A DNA stretch of 64,000 nt from JABDBL01 sp963845445 (GTDB taxonomy: Bacteria; Cyanobacteriota; Vampirovibrionia; Obscuribacterales; Obscuribacteraceae). The stretch spans positions 744,001-808,000 of the forward strand of contig CAWJSE010000003.1 in the NCBI GenBank assembly GCA_963845445.1, given 5' to 3'. Position 1 is the first letter of the stretch; each line of letters begins with the position of its first letter. Shown piece after piece: positions 53,640 to 63,195 of the stretch. The notes under the pieces are model-generated. The model saw only the letters and a list, made by a program, of their open reading frames with translations, did no database searches and was not told the origin of the DNA. The translations under genes were made by a program, and so were the position numbers.

Positions 53640-54182
53640 TTAGTCTTTCTTTTCGAAGAAAACAGGTAAAATCAATGATAACCAGGCAAATAGAATTATG
53701 CCACTAAAAAACAATCTTGAAGATTCGTGCAAGGCATGAAAAGAATTCCTGGCGCTGGCATGATCTGCAATCTGAGGCAATAAAGTTTCCATCTCTGGAG
53801 CTATAGAAAAAGCGAAATGAAATGCACAAAGACAACAAGCTGCACTGGCTATATATTGAATTATTTTTGACTGGGTAAATTTCCCATTCGATAGACTATC
53901 GATCGCTTCGGCTAAAAGCAAAAGAGCTGCAGCTCCAGCTGCCACCTTAGCAAAAATCAAAAATATGGGCGCATTTGCCGCTGCGGCTGCAGAGACTGTT
54001 AGTCCACCAGCTACACCGGCTTTCACCAAAGTTATGGCAGCCAGAACGATGGCTGCTGAGCCAGCAAAAAGAACAGACAAAGAGCTCAGTCGCAAAATCT
54101 TACCAGGCTTTTCGAGCCAAGCCAGCTTTCTGTTAGTTATTGGGCTTTTTTTCTTTGTTAAAGGCGGAAATGGTGCTTGCAT
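53640..54182 (-). CDS. Membrane protein, function unknown
   Basis: About 180 aa from the ATG at 54182; an in-frame TTG at 54197 is possible. A basic, Pro-rich N-terminus (MQAPFPPLTKKKSP) and four hydrophobic segments at about 35-60, 70-95, 110-130 and 155-180. Ala-rich. No family recognised. Likely co-transcribed with the HD hydrolase. Confidence 0.75.
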   Translation of the reverse strand: MQAPFPPLTKKKSPITNRKLAWLEKPGKILRLSSLSVLFAGSAAIVLAAITLVKAGVAGGLTVSAAAAANAPIFLIFAKVAAGAAALLLLAEAIDSLSNGKFTQSKIIQYIASAACCLCAFHFAFSIAPEMETLLPQIADHASARNSFHALHESSRLFFSGIILFAWLSLILPVFFEKKD

Positions 54183-54367
54183 AATTATCCAGTTCAATTG
54201 ACTATGAGGTAGATTCTATCATCAGACACTGTAATCAATCAGTTGCAAAGGGAGAATGTAGAGCAATTGTGTAATCTTCGTCCTAATTTAAGGACTGTTC
54301 TCATGCAAAAAGACGAGGAGCAGACTAAAATTAAGTCTGGCGGCAAGAAGATATACAGGAGCATAAA

Positions 54368-56950
54368 TTGAAACCAATCCGAGATATTGAAGTAGTCCCA
54401 TTTCTACCGCCAGTCCTGGAGCCATTGCGCGAGCTTGCCTATAATTTGCGCTGGACCTGGGAGCACGAAATTATAAATCTTTTTGCTCGTTTAGATGAAG
54501 AATTGTGGGAGTCGTGTGGACACAATCCTGCTTTGATGCTCGGCATGATCAGCCAGGTAAGGTTACACAACAGAGCCAATGATGCTGGATTTATTAGCCA
54601 ATTACAGCGGCTTTATCAAAAGCATCAAGAGTATATGCGAAACGAAAATACCTGGTACAAAAGGCAATTTAAGCCCTCCAATCAGACTATTGCATATTTT
54701 TCTGCCGAATTCGGTCTTTCTGAAGCTTTACCTATATATTCGGGCGGGCTAGGCATTTTGGCTGGCGATCATGTAAAAGCTGCCTCTGAATTAGGCTTGC
54801 CTTTGGTAGGTGTTGGCATTGTTTATCAAGAGGGATATTTCAGACAATATTTAACTCAGGATGGCTGGCAGCAAGAACGCTATCCCATGAATGATTTTTA
54901 TAATTTGCCTATTTTGCAAGTAAAAGAAAAGGATGGCAACCCAGTAGTTATAGCGGTTGATTTTCCTGGGCGTAAAGTATATGCCCAAATCTGGCAAGCC
55001 CAAGTTGGCAGAGTGCCACTCTATTTACTGGACACAAATATTGCTTTAAATAATCAACAAAACGATCAAGACATTACCGATGCGCTTTATCACGGTGACT
55101 CTGAACTGCGCATGAAACAAGAAATTATCCTTGGTGTCGGGGGCATGAAGGCCCTCACCGCCCTTGGTATCACTCCTACTGTGTGCCATATGAATGAAGG
55201 GCATTCTGCATTCTTGGGTCTAGAACGCATAAGAATGCTAATTAAGTCTCAGAATATTTCCTTTATAGAAGCAAAAGAAGTAGCCGCCGCTGGGCAAGTT
55301 TTTACCACCCATACTGCGGTACCGGCAGGTATTGATAAATTTAGCCCCGATCTTATGGATCTTTATTGGGGCAATTTCTATCGCGAGATTGATATTTCTC
55401 GCGAAGAATTTTTAGCTCTTGGCCGAGCCGATCTTCACAATTCAGGCGAACCATTTAGTATGGCTCTATTAGCAATTAATCTCTCCTGCAAAAGGAATGC
55501 TGTCAGTAAAATTCATGGCGATGTGTCACGCAAACTATTTAGTGATGCCTGGCCCAAGGTACCCGTAGACGAGATTCCTATTTCTCATATAACCAATGGT
55601 GTCCATTCACGTTCTTGGATTTCGGGCGAAATTTGCGAACTTTACGAACGATATTTAGGACCACAATGGTTTGAAGATATAACCAATGAGCGCATGTGGA
55701 AACGAGCAGAAGAAATTCCAGACGAAGAACTCTGGCGTATCCATGAGCATCGCCGTCAGCGATTAGTGAGCTTTTGCCGCAATCGCTTCCGCAAACAATT
55801 AAGGGAGCAAGGCGCACATCCGGCAGAATTAAAAGAAGCCCTAGAAATATTAGATCCTAATATTCTTACAATCGGATTTGCCCGGCGCGTAGCAACCTAT
55901 AAGCGGGCTAATTTACTTCTTAGAAATCCAGAGCGATTAGAAGCTTTACTCAACAATAAAGATTATCCAATACAGCTTATTTTTGCCGGCAAAGCCCATC
56001 CAGAAGATAATCCTGGCAAAGATTTGATTAGACAATTGGTGCGCTTTTCTCGTCAAAAAGAAATTCGCCGCCGTTTCGTTTTTCTGGAAGACTATGACAT
56101 GAACGTAGCTAGATGGATGGTTGGCGGTGTCGATGTTTGGTTAAATACACCCAGACGTTTTCTCGAAGCCAGCGGCACAAGTGGTATGAAAGCCGCCTTT
56201 AATGGTGGCATAAATCTTAGTATTTTAGATGGCTGGTGGGATGAAGCATACGAAAGCGATGCGGGCTGGGCAATTGGCAAAGGCGAAGTTTATAACGACA
56301 CTGAATACCAGGATGAAGTTGAGTCAAACGCTCTTTATGACTTGTTAGAGAAAGAATTGATACCAACCTATTATGACCGCGATGCGGAAGAATTACCGCG
56401 TACGTGGATTTCTCGTATGAAAACATCTATGAGTAAGTTGTGCCCGATATTTAACATAGAACGCATGGTGCAAGAATATGCTTTTAACATGTACATGCCA
56501 GCCGGCAACCTCAGTCAGGAATTTTTAGCTGATGGCGCGCAAAGGGCAAAGAAACTGGTTGAATGGCAAAATAAAATTCGTCGCTTGTGGCCGCAATTGC
56601 AGATAGATGCTATAGAGTCATCAGCCAATAGAACAATTAAAGTAGGCGATGATTTAAACCTTCGCGCCTGGATCAAATTAGGAGAATTGACGGCAGAAGA
56701 TGTTTCTGTGCAAATTTACCATGGTTTGATTGATGCCAATGGCGATATCATGAACGGCGAAGTAGTGCCTTTGCAAATCACAGCAGAAAAGAAAGGGGCT
56801 TTGAGCTTGTTTGCCGGCACGATAAAATATTTCAAAAGTGGCAGACATGGTTACACTGTCAGAATATTGCCTAATAATGCTGATTTAAGCTCTCCTTTTG
56901 ATATTAAGCTTATTCTGTGGGCTGCCGATCCAGTTAGTGTGACGGCATAA
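54368..56950 (+). CDS. glgP: Alpha-glucan (glycogen) phosphorylase
   Basis: 860 aa from a TTG at 54368 with AGGAG 7 nt upstream. The N-terminus (MKPIRDIEVVPFLPP..LAYNLRWTW) is the DUF3417-type extension of the shorter alpha-glucan phosphorylases. Then YFSAEFGLSEALPIYSGGLG, HMNEGHSAFLGLERIR and FAGKAHPEDNPGKDLI. The pyridoxal phosphate lysine lies in EASGTSGMKAAFNGG at about residue 606. It releases glucose 1-phosphate from storage glucan with phosphate. A beta-sandwich-like end region follows (about 740-860). Confidence 0.96.
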   Translation: MKPIRDIEVVPFLPPVLEPLRELAYNLRWTWEHEIINLFARLDEELWESCGHNPALMLGMISQVRLHNRANDAGFISQLQRLYQKHQEYMRNENTWYKRQFKPSNQTIAYFSAEFGLSEALPIYSGGLGILAGDHVKAASELGLPLVGVGIVYQEGYFRQYLTQDGWQQERYPMNDFYNLPILQVKEKDGNPVVIAVDFPGRKVYAQIWQAQVGRVPLYLLDTNIALNNQQNDQDITDALYHGDSELRMKQEIILGVGGMKALTALGITPTVCHMNEGHSAFLGLERIRMLIKSQNISFIEAKEVAAAGQVFTTHTAVPAGIDKFSPDLMDLYWGNFYREIDISREEFLALGRADLHNSGEPFSMALLAINLSCKRNAVSKIHGDVSRKLFSDAWPKVPVDEIPISHITNGVHSRSWISGEICELYERYLGPQWFEDITNERMWKRAEEIPDEELWRIHEHRRQRLVSFCRNRFRKQLREQGAHPAELKEALEILDPNILTIGFARRVATYKRANLLLRNPERLEALLNNKDYPIQLIFAGKAHPEDNPGKDLIRQLVRFSRQKEIRRRFVFLEDYDMNVARWMVGGVDVWLNTPRRFLEASGTSGMKAAFNGGINLSILDGWWDEAYESDAGWAIGKGEVYNDTEYQDEVESNALYDLLEKELIPTYYDRDAEELPRTWISRMKTSMSKLCPIFNIERMVQEYAFNMYMPAGNLSQEFLADGAQRAKKLVEWQNKIRRLWPQLQIDAIESSANRTIKVGDDLNLRAWIKLGELTAEDVSVQIYHGLIDANGDIMNGEVVPLQITAEKKGALSLFAGTIKYFKSGRHGYTVRILPNNADLSSPFDIKLILWAADPVSVTA

Positions 56951-56983
56951 CAAACCAAAAAATAATAGAAAACGAAAAATCTC

Positions 56984-57019
56984 CCGGGGTCACGTCGCGA
57001 GATGGCTTGGCGACCCCGG
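56984..57019. terminator. Hairpin between glgP and the next minus-strand gene
   Basis: CCGGGGTC / GACCCCGG, 8 bp, 34 bp past glgP and 34 bp past the minus-strand frame. No T-run. The stem resembles that at 36491-36513. Confidence 0.6.
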
Positions 57020-57052
57020 CAGGGCTAGGGACTGACACCGGCTGGCTACGCC

Positions 57053-57602
57053 TCACCGGTGGTGCCCATATCTAGAGACCATTCGTACATTCTCAAGAAA
57101 TTCCGAGTCCAGACGGTTGGCTGTCTCTGACCAATCGCCTTTGGGCAATTCCGGAGCTTTCGTCAGAGGATCGAAGCTGGGCTCAGCCCGCTCGGACATC
57201 CAAGAAGATCTCTTGGACCTCTTCCCAAGGTTCCGAACCAAAGATCGGATCAAACTCCTCCTTGTGATCCTGTGGATTTCCGCTGAGGAAATAAATTTCA
57301 GTGTAGCCGCGTTTCCACCTCCTGGCAAAAACTTGCCAGCCAGAACCCTCAAAAATGAAACCCCGGCCTGGCCTGAAGGTATAGCCGACCAAGTCCAACC
57401 CCAACAGACTGGTCACCAAGTCAGGTATTGGACAGTCGTTGGGGTGAAGATAGTTTCCCGCCCAGTCGGCAAGCTCGGTGTCCTGGACGCGGTGGTCGTC
57501 CACGAAAAACACCATGAGCTTTGGCCACTTCCCTCCATCCAATCCTAACCGGATGCGGCTCCAGTTGCAGACGGTTTTGTACGGAACCCGCTTCTTGAAC
57601 AT
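57053..57602 (-). pseudogene. GC-rich hypothetical protein, frameshifted near its end
   Basis: ATG at 57602 with GGAGG 6 nt upstream. The frame begins MFKKRVPYKTVCNWSRIRLG and includes PKLMVFFVDDHRVQDTELADW and EIYFLSGNPQDHKEEFDPIF, a compact alpha/beta domain I do not recognise. It stops at 57183 after ..FLDVRAG. Removing one G from the GGG run near 57188 continues it with AEPSFDPLTKAPELPKGDWS and ends at 57053. So the protein is about 183 aa with one indel. Confidence 0.6.
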
Positions 57603-57912
57603 GCTTTCCTCCAAGCAAACTCGTCCTAGCACAAAACCTTCCGTTATACTCAACGGATTGTACTGGGCTTTTGTGCTCAATTCTTGTAGTTGCTGTTTGA
57701 ATTGCCTCAGGTGAGATAGGACGATAACGAATACCTAAACTTGCCAAATTTCTATAGGCAAGATCAATACTGACATCTAAAACACTTCATCCACAATGGA
57801 AAATGCCGCCAAGCTTGACAACAAGCTTTTTCTTGAGTTAGTCATAAGTCGTCGGTAAATCACCTCAAAGACAAATTCAGAGCTGGCAAAAGTAGAAAAG
57901 GCTCTAAATTAG
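57603..57912. other. Spacer up to the group II intron 3' end
   Basis: AT-rich. A minus-strand stretch (about 57640-57780) reads LAYRNLASLGIRYRPISPEA, which looks like a short gene fragment of unknown origin, but no start or terminator supports a gene. Confidence 0.45.
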
Positions 57913-59855
57913 CATAGGGGGAGTCCTCGCGGGCTCTCCCCTGCTACACCACCGTACGTGCGGGTCCGCATACGGCGGTTCGGCGCTTTAAGTGCGCATA
58001 GCCTTCACCAAATTTGGCAAGCCAAGAAGCTGGAAGTTTGCAATTGTAAGAGCTTTATTGATTAATGGGTGCTGACTCATCCGCCAAGGCCCCCGAGCAC
58101 GGTCTTTTGCCAGCCCTCTTGCCTCAGCCCATGTTAGACCCTGTTTTCTTAGCCTCTTATATCGCGTGGTTCCGCGTCTCCAGCGCTTCCATATTAGGCA
58201 GCGCAGTTTTCGCCTTATCCACTCCTCCAAGTCTTGCAAAACGCTAGGTGTCTGGCAGTAGCTGTAGTAACTAATCCAGCCACGTAAGTAGCTGCCTAAT
58301 TCCTTCCCTATCTGCTCCAGGTTCCCGCCTCGATTTCGTGAAGTTATTCTCCTGATTCTATCCTTTACTCTCTTTAAGGCTATTGGCGCTATTCGGCGCT
58401 TCGGCTTCTTATGATTCGTAAACGTAAAACCAAGTAGCTTTCTCTTCCACGGTCTGTCTACCCCACTTTTCTCTTTATTTACTTTCAGCTTCAACTTCTT
58501 CTCTAGAAACTTTGTGATGCTTTCCATCACTCGTTCTCCCGCTCGCTTGCTCGCTACGTAGATGTTGCAATCATCCGCAAACCTCACAAATCGGAATTTC
58601 CGTTTCTCTAGCTCTTGGTCTAATTCATCCAATAATAAATTTGAAAGTATTGGCGACAGTGGACCACCTTGCGGTACTCCTTCTTCTGTTGGCTTGGCTA
58701 GCCCACCTTCCATCATCCCCGCATTTAGATATGCTCGTATGAGTTTCAATATTCGCTTGTCTTTTATCCGTTTGGCTACTCTACCCATCAATACATCGTG
58801 GTTGACTCGGTCAAAGAATTTTTCCAAGTCGATATCCACTACGTACCGCTGTCCGCTGCTTACATGTTCTTGCGCTTGCTTTACCGCTTGATGAGCTGAT
58901 TTACCCGGGCGAAATCCGTAGCTGTATTGTGAAAATGTTCCGTCCCAGTGCTTCTGTAGAACTTGTTGCACCGCTTGCTGTATGAAACGATTTACCACGC
59001 TCGGAATGCCCAATTGTCGCATTCCCCCACCTGGCTTTGGTATTTCTACCCGTCTCACTGCTTTTGGCTCATACTGTCCTTCCAGAAGCCGCTGGCGTAT
59101 GGTTCGCCAGTTTACCTTCAGATAATCTGGCAGTTTGTCGACAGTCATCCCATCGATTCCTGCTGCACCTTTATTTCGCATTACCTGTTTTATTGCTCTT
59201 CCCAGATTCTCTTTGCTTATTACCTCCTCTAGTAATTGCTCTGTCTTCACCAGACTTTCGGTTTCGTTTATCGCCATTTGTGATTCAGACCCTCGCATTG
59301 CGCCATCGGAAGCTTCACTCCCTACTCTCGCCTTTAAGGCTGGGTTACTCCTGTTTTTCTGCTGCTCTTCATTCATGAGATGCACGTCCTACTTGTCTTT
59401 TCCATTAAGCCCTTTCGGGCACCGTTTGGACCTTCGTTCCCTGCTCTTTCACTGCTTACCTACTTCGGTGCTTGTACAAAAAGTAAAATAATTTCAGAAA
59501 ACTACTACGTCCGCTGCTGACTTCTGTATTGCGATCTGGTTACCTCTCAGTATCCTCAGTCCTGATTTTTTTTTCAGGACACAATACAGACCTCCCAGGG
59601 TAAGTTCAACTTCTTTCCCCGCACACCCGCCGGATTTACATTTGCATCCCTTGATGGTTGTGGACTTTGCAATCCTTTGCTTGCTCGTCCGGATGCACCT
59701 GCCTCATATCCGGTTCCTGTTCGTCAGGTCGCGGTTTTGCTCCACACTTCTTTCAGACCTACCTCACGGCTCAGCCCTTGCGCTTCGCTAGACTTCATTA
59801 CCATCAAATTGTCTAAGGACTCTCACCTCCTAAATGTTGAACATGCCTGGCACAC
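57913..59855 (-). mobile_element. Group II intron (bacterial, class C-like)
   Basis: The minus strand starts GTGTGCCAGGCATG at 59855, matching the GUGYG 5' rule. Domain V is seen just downstream of the RT (about 57928-57990): GAACCGCCGTATGCGG..CCGCACGTACGGTGG. A domain VI-like stem GGGGAGAG..CTCCCCC ends at about 57913. The encoded RT lacks an HNH endonuclease. The insertion point is right after the stem-loop and T-run that terminate the beta-helix gene (59856-59899), the usual target of class C introns. The exact 3' end is uncertain by a few bases. Confidence 0.85.
57988..59376 (-). CDS. ltrA: Group II intron reverse transcriptase/maturase
   Basis: About 462 aa from the ATG at 59376. RT blocks: NKGAAGIDGMTVDKL, VRRVEIPKPGGGMRQLGIPS, YSYGFRPGKSAHQAV, VVDIDLEKFFDRVNHDVLM, GVPQGGPLSPILSNLLLDEL, and the catalytic FADD in FVRFADDCNIYV at about 265. 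Domain X (GSYLRGWISYYSYCQTPS) promotes splicing. No HNH domain. It splices and retrohomes its intron. Confidence 0.94.
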   Translation of the reverse strand: MNEEQQKNRSNPALKARVGSEASDGAMRGSESQMAINETESLVKTEQLLEEVISKENLGRAIKQVMRNKGAAGIDGMTVDKLPDYLKVNWRTIRQRLLEGQYEPKAVRRVEIPKPGGGMRQLGIPSVVNRFIQQAVQQVLQKHWDGTFSQYSYGFRPGKSAHQAVKQAQEHVSSGQRYVVDIDLEKFFDRVNHDVLMGRVAKRIKDKRILKLIRAYLNAGMMEGGLAKPTEEGVPQGGPLSPILSNLLLDELDQELEKRKFRFVRFADDCNIYVASKRAGERVMESITKFLEKKLKLKVNKEKSGVDRPWKRKLLGFTFTNHKKPKRRIAPIALKRVKDRIRRITSRNRGGNLEQIGKELGSYLRGWISYYSYCQTPSVLQDLEEWIRRKLRCLIWKRWRRGTTRYKRLRKQGLTWAEARGLAKDRARGPWRMSQHPLINKALTIANFQLLGLPNLVKAMRT

Positions 59856-59899
59856 AAAGAAAAACACGACGGGCGGATAGTGGTGCTATCCACCCGTCG
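59856..59899 (-). terminator. Terminator of the beta-helix gene and intron target
   Basis: On the minus strand CGACGGGTGGATAG and CTATCCGCCCGTCG form a 14-bp stem with one G-U pair and loop CACCA, followed by TGTTTTTCTTT. The intron begins immediately after. Confidence 0.88.
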
Positions 59900-59972
59900 G
59901 GCTGACGACTAGAGCTCATACTGTATCAAACAGTCGAGCTTGGTGTTGGCAGCGCCCTGATTTTGCGCAAGC

Positions 59973-62781
59973 TCAGAAAGTGAGCTTGCCTGTGGAGAGG
60001 AGGCGCTGGTTGACGACGCGCGCCGGTCGGAAGGAAATCGGTCCGGTTAGGACGGCGACGCTCTTGGTGACGACTGCCGCCGTCTTGGTAGACGACGGGC
60101 TGTTTGGTCAGGCCGATCAGCTTGACCGTGGGCGCGGAGCCGGTGGTGAGCAGCACACCGCCCATTGCAGGCGAGCTCAGCGGGGGCGGGGAGCTGACCG
60201 TTACGAGCAAGGCACTGGCCGGGTTGACCGGGTTTACCGGCTTTGTGGTCGGAGGAGGCGGCTGAGGCAACTTCTTGGGAGCGACCACACCCACTTCCGC
60301 ACCCTGCGTGGGAGAATAAGAACTCCTGTTGAATCCCAGCTCGTCTGTACTGGTTTGGAAACCGTACGGGTTCGAGTTATCGTTCGCGTCTCCGGTGCCA
60401 ACCGAGATGCTGCCCGGCTTGAACACAGGACCGACGCTGCCGGATCCTGACACGCCTGGACCGCCCGGCAAAACAACCGGACCGTAGAGTCCGGCATTGA
60501 CCGGGCTGCCCGACGTGCCCAGGATGTCGGTGCTCGTGCTGTTGCTGAAAGTGGCACCGGTATCGTTGCCGACAAGCGAGTAGACGGCTTCGAAAACAGG
60601 GCCAGCGATGTCCGGCGAGGAAGTCGGGCCGTTGTTCTGAGCGATGATACTGTTGTCTAGGCTCAGGGCACCGGGAGCTCCCACCATCGCCGGAGGCGGC
60701 GGACCGAACGGCCAGCCGGTTGCGGTTGCGAACCAAACACCACCACCAGCACCGCTGGCGGTGTTTTCGGTGATGGTATTCCCGATGAGGTTGACTCCTG
60801 GCAGGGCCTCGATATTTCCTTGCCCGCTGGGTACAAGACCCTGATCGTAAATCCCTCCGCCCTTGACGGCGGTGTTAAGGTAAATAGTATTGTTGGCGAA
60901 GTTCTGCGAATCGTACTGCCCGATGGTGGCATCGACACCCCCGCCGTTAACCGCTGCCGTATTGCCGCTGATGGTATTGCCTACCACCAGCACAGAGGCG
61001 CCCGGATTTCCGGTGGTGTAGGTCGAGTTGCCGGTAATGGCCACGCCGGAACCAGAGTTACCGTGGATGTAGTTATCGGCAATAACGAAGCTGCCGATGC
61101 CTCCCGAAACGTCGACTTGGCCAACCGGGTTGCTTCCTCCGGTGACCTCGTTGGATCCAAAGACGAATTGGGGCAGCGGTCCGAAGAGCTGACCGGTTAT
61201 GCCTGCGACGGTAACCGCACCGGCACTGCCCTGGAAGAGGTTTTGGGCCACCGCCACTTCCTGATCCATTGAGACCAAGGCCACAGAAATGGCGTAGCCG
61301 CCTGTGTCGTTCAGGAAAAATCCTGCCTGGACCACGAAGGAAGACAGGCTGCCGGGGCCGGTCAAGGAGACAGCCGACACAGAACCGGTGCCCTGGTCGG
61401 CGATGAACGGCACATTCTCTGCATTGATGGAGCCACCATAACCGCCAGAAGTGACGTTGATAGCAAGAGCGCCCTGGCTGCCCCCGGTATTGTGACTGAT
61501 GTCTGGACCCAATAGGGTCAGATCCGGGTCTGAGCCGGAATCGTAGATTGCTCCGCCCGTGTTGTAGTCGTAGGATCCTCCGACAATAAACGCATTCGAC
61601 CCGTTGAGGGTGAGTGCAGCGCCGACCCCACTGGCAGAGCTGCAGTTTTGGATCACGTCCTCGCCGAAGAAGTCCTCGGTGGCCGCTGAGGTGACCACCA
61701 CTCCGGCTCCAGTGTTGTGGGTAATGAAAACACTAGTGAGGGTGTCATTACCGACCCCTCCTAGTGACACCATCTCCGGAGCAGTGTTGGTGGTGAAATT
61801 GAGATTCAGGAGATTGACGGTGCCTCCGTTGGTAGAGATGATGGCCCCAGAGGAGTTGGAATTGGAGACCAACGAACCTCCGTTCACGGTGAAGGTGCTG
61901 GTGCTGTCCTGGCTCGTTTGGATCGCTCCAAATTGGCCGGTTACGCCAGAGATGTTGACATTGTTGAGATTGACCGTGTCTGACCCGTAATCCGAGATGT
62001 TGCGGACGCCTGCCCCCACGAAGGTGGCGTTGTTCAGCGTAGCCGAGCCATCAGAGAGCGAGAACCCGAAGACCTGGTTGCTGAAGAAAGTTACGTCGGT
62101 CGCTGAGATCATACTGCCGAAATTGTCGCTCAGGGCGGCCCAGCCGGTGTAATTGCTGACGAACTGTACTGCGGGGCCGGTGCCGGGCATGGATACATTA
62201 CCCTGGCTGATGAGCCCGTAGCTGTTGCAACCGACGAACTCGGTGCTGTTGGTGGCACTTAAGTTCGTGTAGCGGGTCGTCACAGCGCCGTCGTTGCAGC
62301 CGGTGACCTCGACGTCGTTCAACGTCAACGAGGTGCTCTGAGTGCTGCTACCGTAGAGGTAGAAGTCCTCACCGTAACCGCCGGTCACAGTCAGGTACTC
62401 GAACGTGGTAGAGCCACCGCCCTCCACGTAGAATCCGCCGCCGTTGACCACCGTGGCGCTCGAGCTATTGCCCTCGGTGCTCTCGATGAGCAAACTGCCC
62501 GTGGGATCGACCGTGGCTTGACCCTGAGTCATTGTGATCGAGGGCGCCGCGAGCCAGATGGTGTCACTGGTTTGATGGCCCTTGTTCACCAAGGCCAAGT
62601 CGGCGTACAACTGCGTGCCATTGATGGCCGTGTAAATGGTGAGGAGGTCACGATTTTCGAGATCTTCGAGCCCCGGGGTAGCCGCGCGCTTGGATCGCCT
62701 GGGAACTGCCTGCTGTCCACGCCAAGTTATTGGGCTCGGCTTGCGCGTGAACAGGGCGGAGGCGAGACTGTAGCTGTGCAT
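59973..62781 (-). CDS. Large beta-helix surface protein, planctomycete type (3' end frameshifted)
   Basis: About 935 aa. ATG at 62781; GGGAG lies about 11 nt upstream. The N-terminus ends in LEDLENRDLLTIYTAINGT, the planctomycete 'LExRxLLT' motif, with a basic stretch before it. The body is Gly/Ser/Asn/Thr-rich with repeated parallel beta-helix rungs (VVGNTISGNTAAVNGGGV; NTIYLNTAVKGGGIYDQ), like polymorphic or autotransporter-type passenger proteins. Near 60097 a 1-nt indel switches frames: the raw frame goes on to 59926 with Arg-rich junk, while the other frame gives STKTAAVVTKSVAVLTGPIS and stops at 59973. Probably exported and adhesive or structural. Confidence 0.78.
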
Positions 62782-63195
62782 CTGAAGAGGTCTCCCACGA
62801 TAATTCAGCCAATACCAACATCCGATCGCTTGTATCGCCTAACCCTAGCCTTACCGCTCGGCAGGCTTCTGCAGATTTTGATTGGCTGGAACTGGTGCAA
62901 TCCGTGAATGTTGGTCTAGTAAATGCAGATTTCAATTAGGGTTTTGACGATAACTAAATCTAACCAGCTTAAATTTATAAAATCTAGTCGATCAGGCCTG
63001 ATATGCGTGTCATATATGCCAAAGAAGACAAATTTTACTAATTAAAATATTTCACTAACTTAGCGCTAACCGCGCTAATTTAGTTAGCGCAAACAAGCTC
63101 TTTATAAACTTTATAGATTCACATTGAATATGGTGGCAAATTTTATCCACTCAATATGGCGATTGAATGATCTTAGAAACAGTTATGTAGAATAC
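62782..63195. other. Spacer between the beta-helix and glycosyltransferase genes
   Basis: No gene. Contains ATCAGGCCTGAT (a 12-bp palindrome near 62992) and the compound TAGCGC repeat at 63061-63090. Confidence 0.55.
63061..63090. repeat. Compound TAGCGC repeat
   Basis: Contains TAGCGCTA, CGCGCTAA and TTAGCGC in 30 bases, the densest cluster of the family, about 280 bp upstream of the beta-helix gene. Confidence 0.5.
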
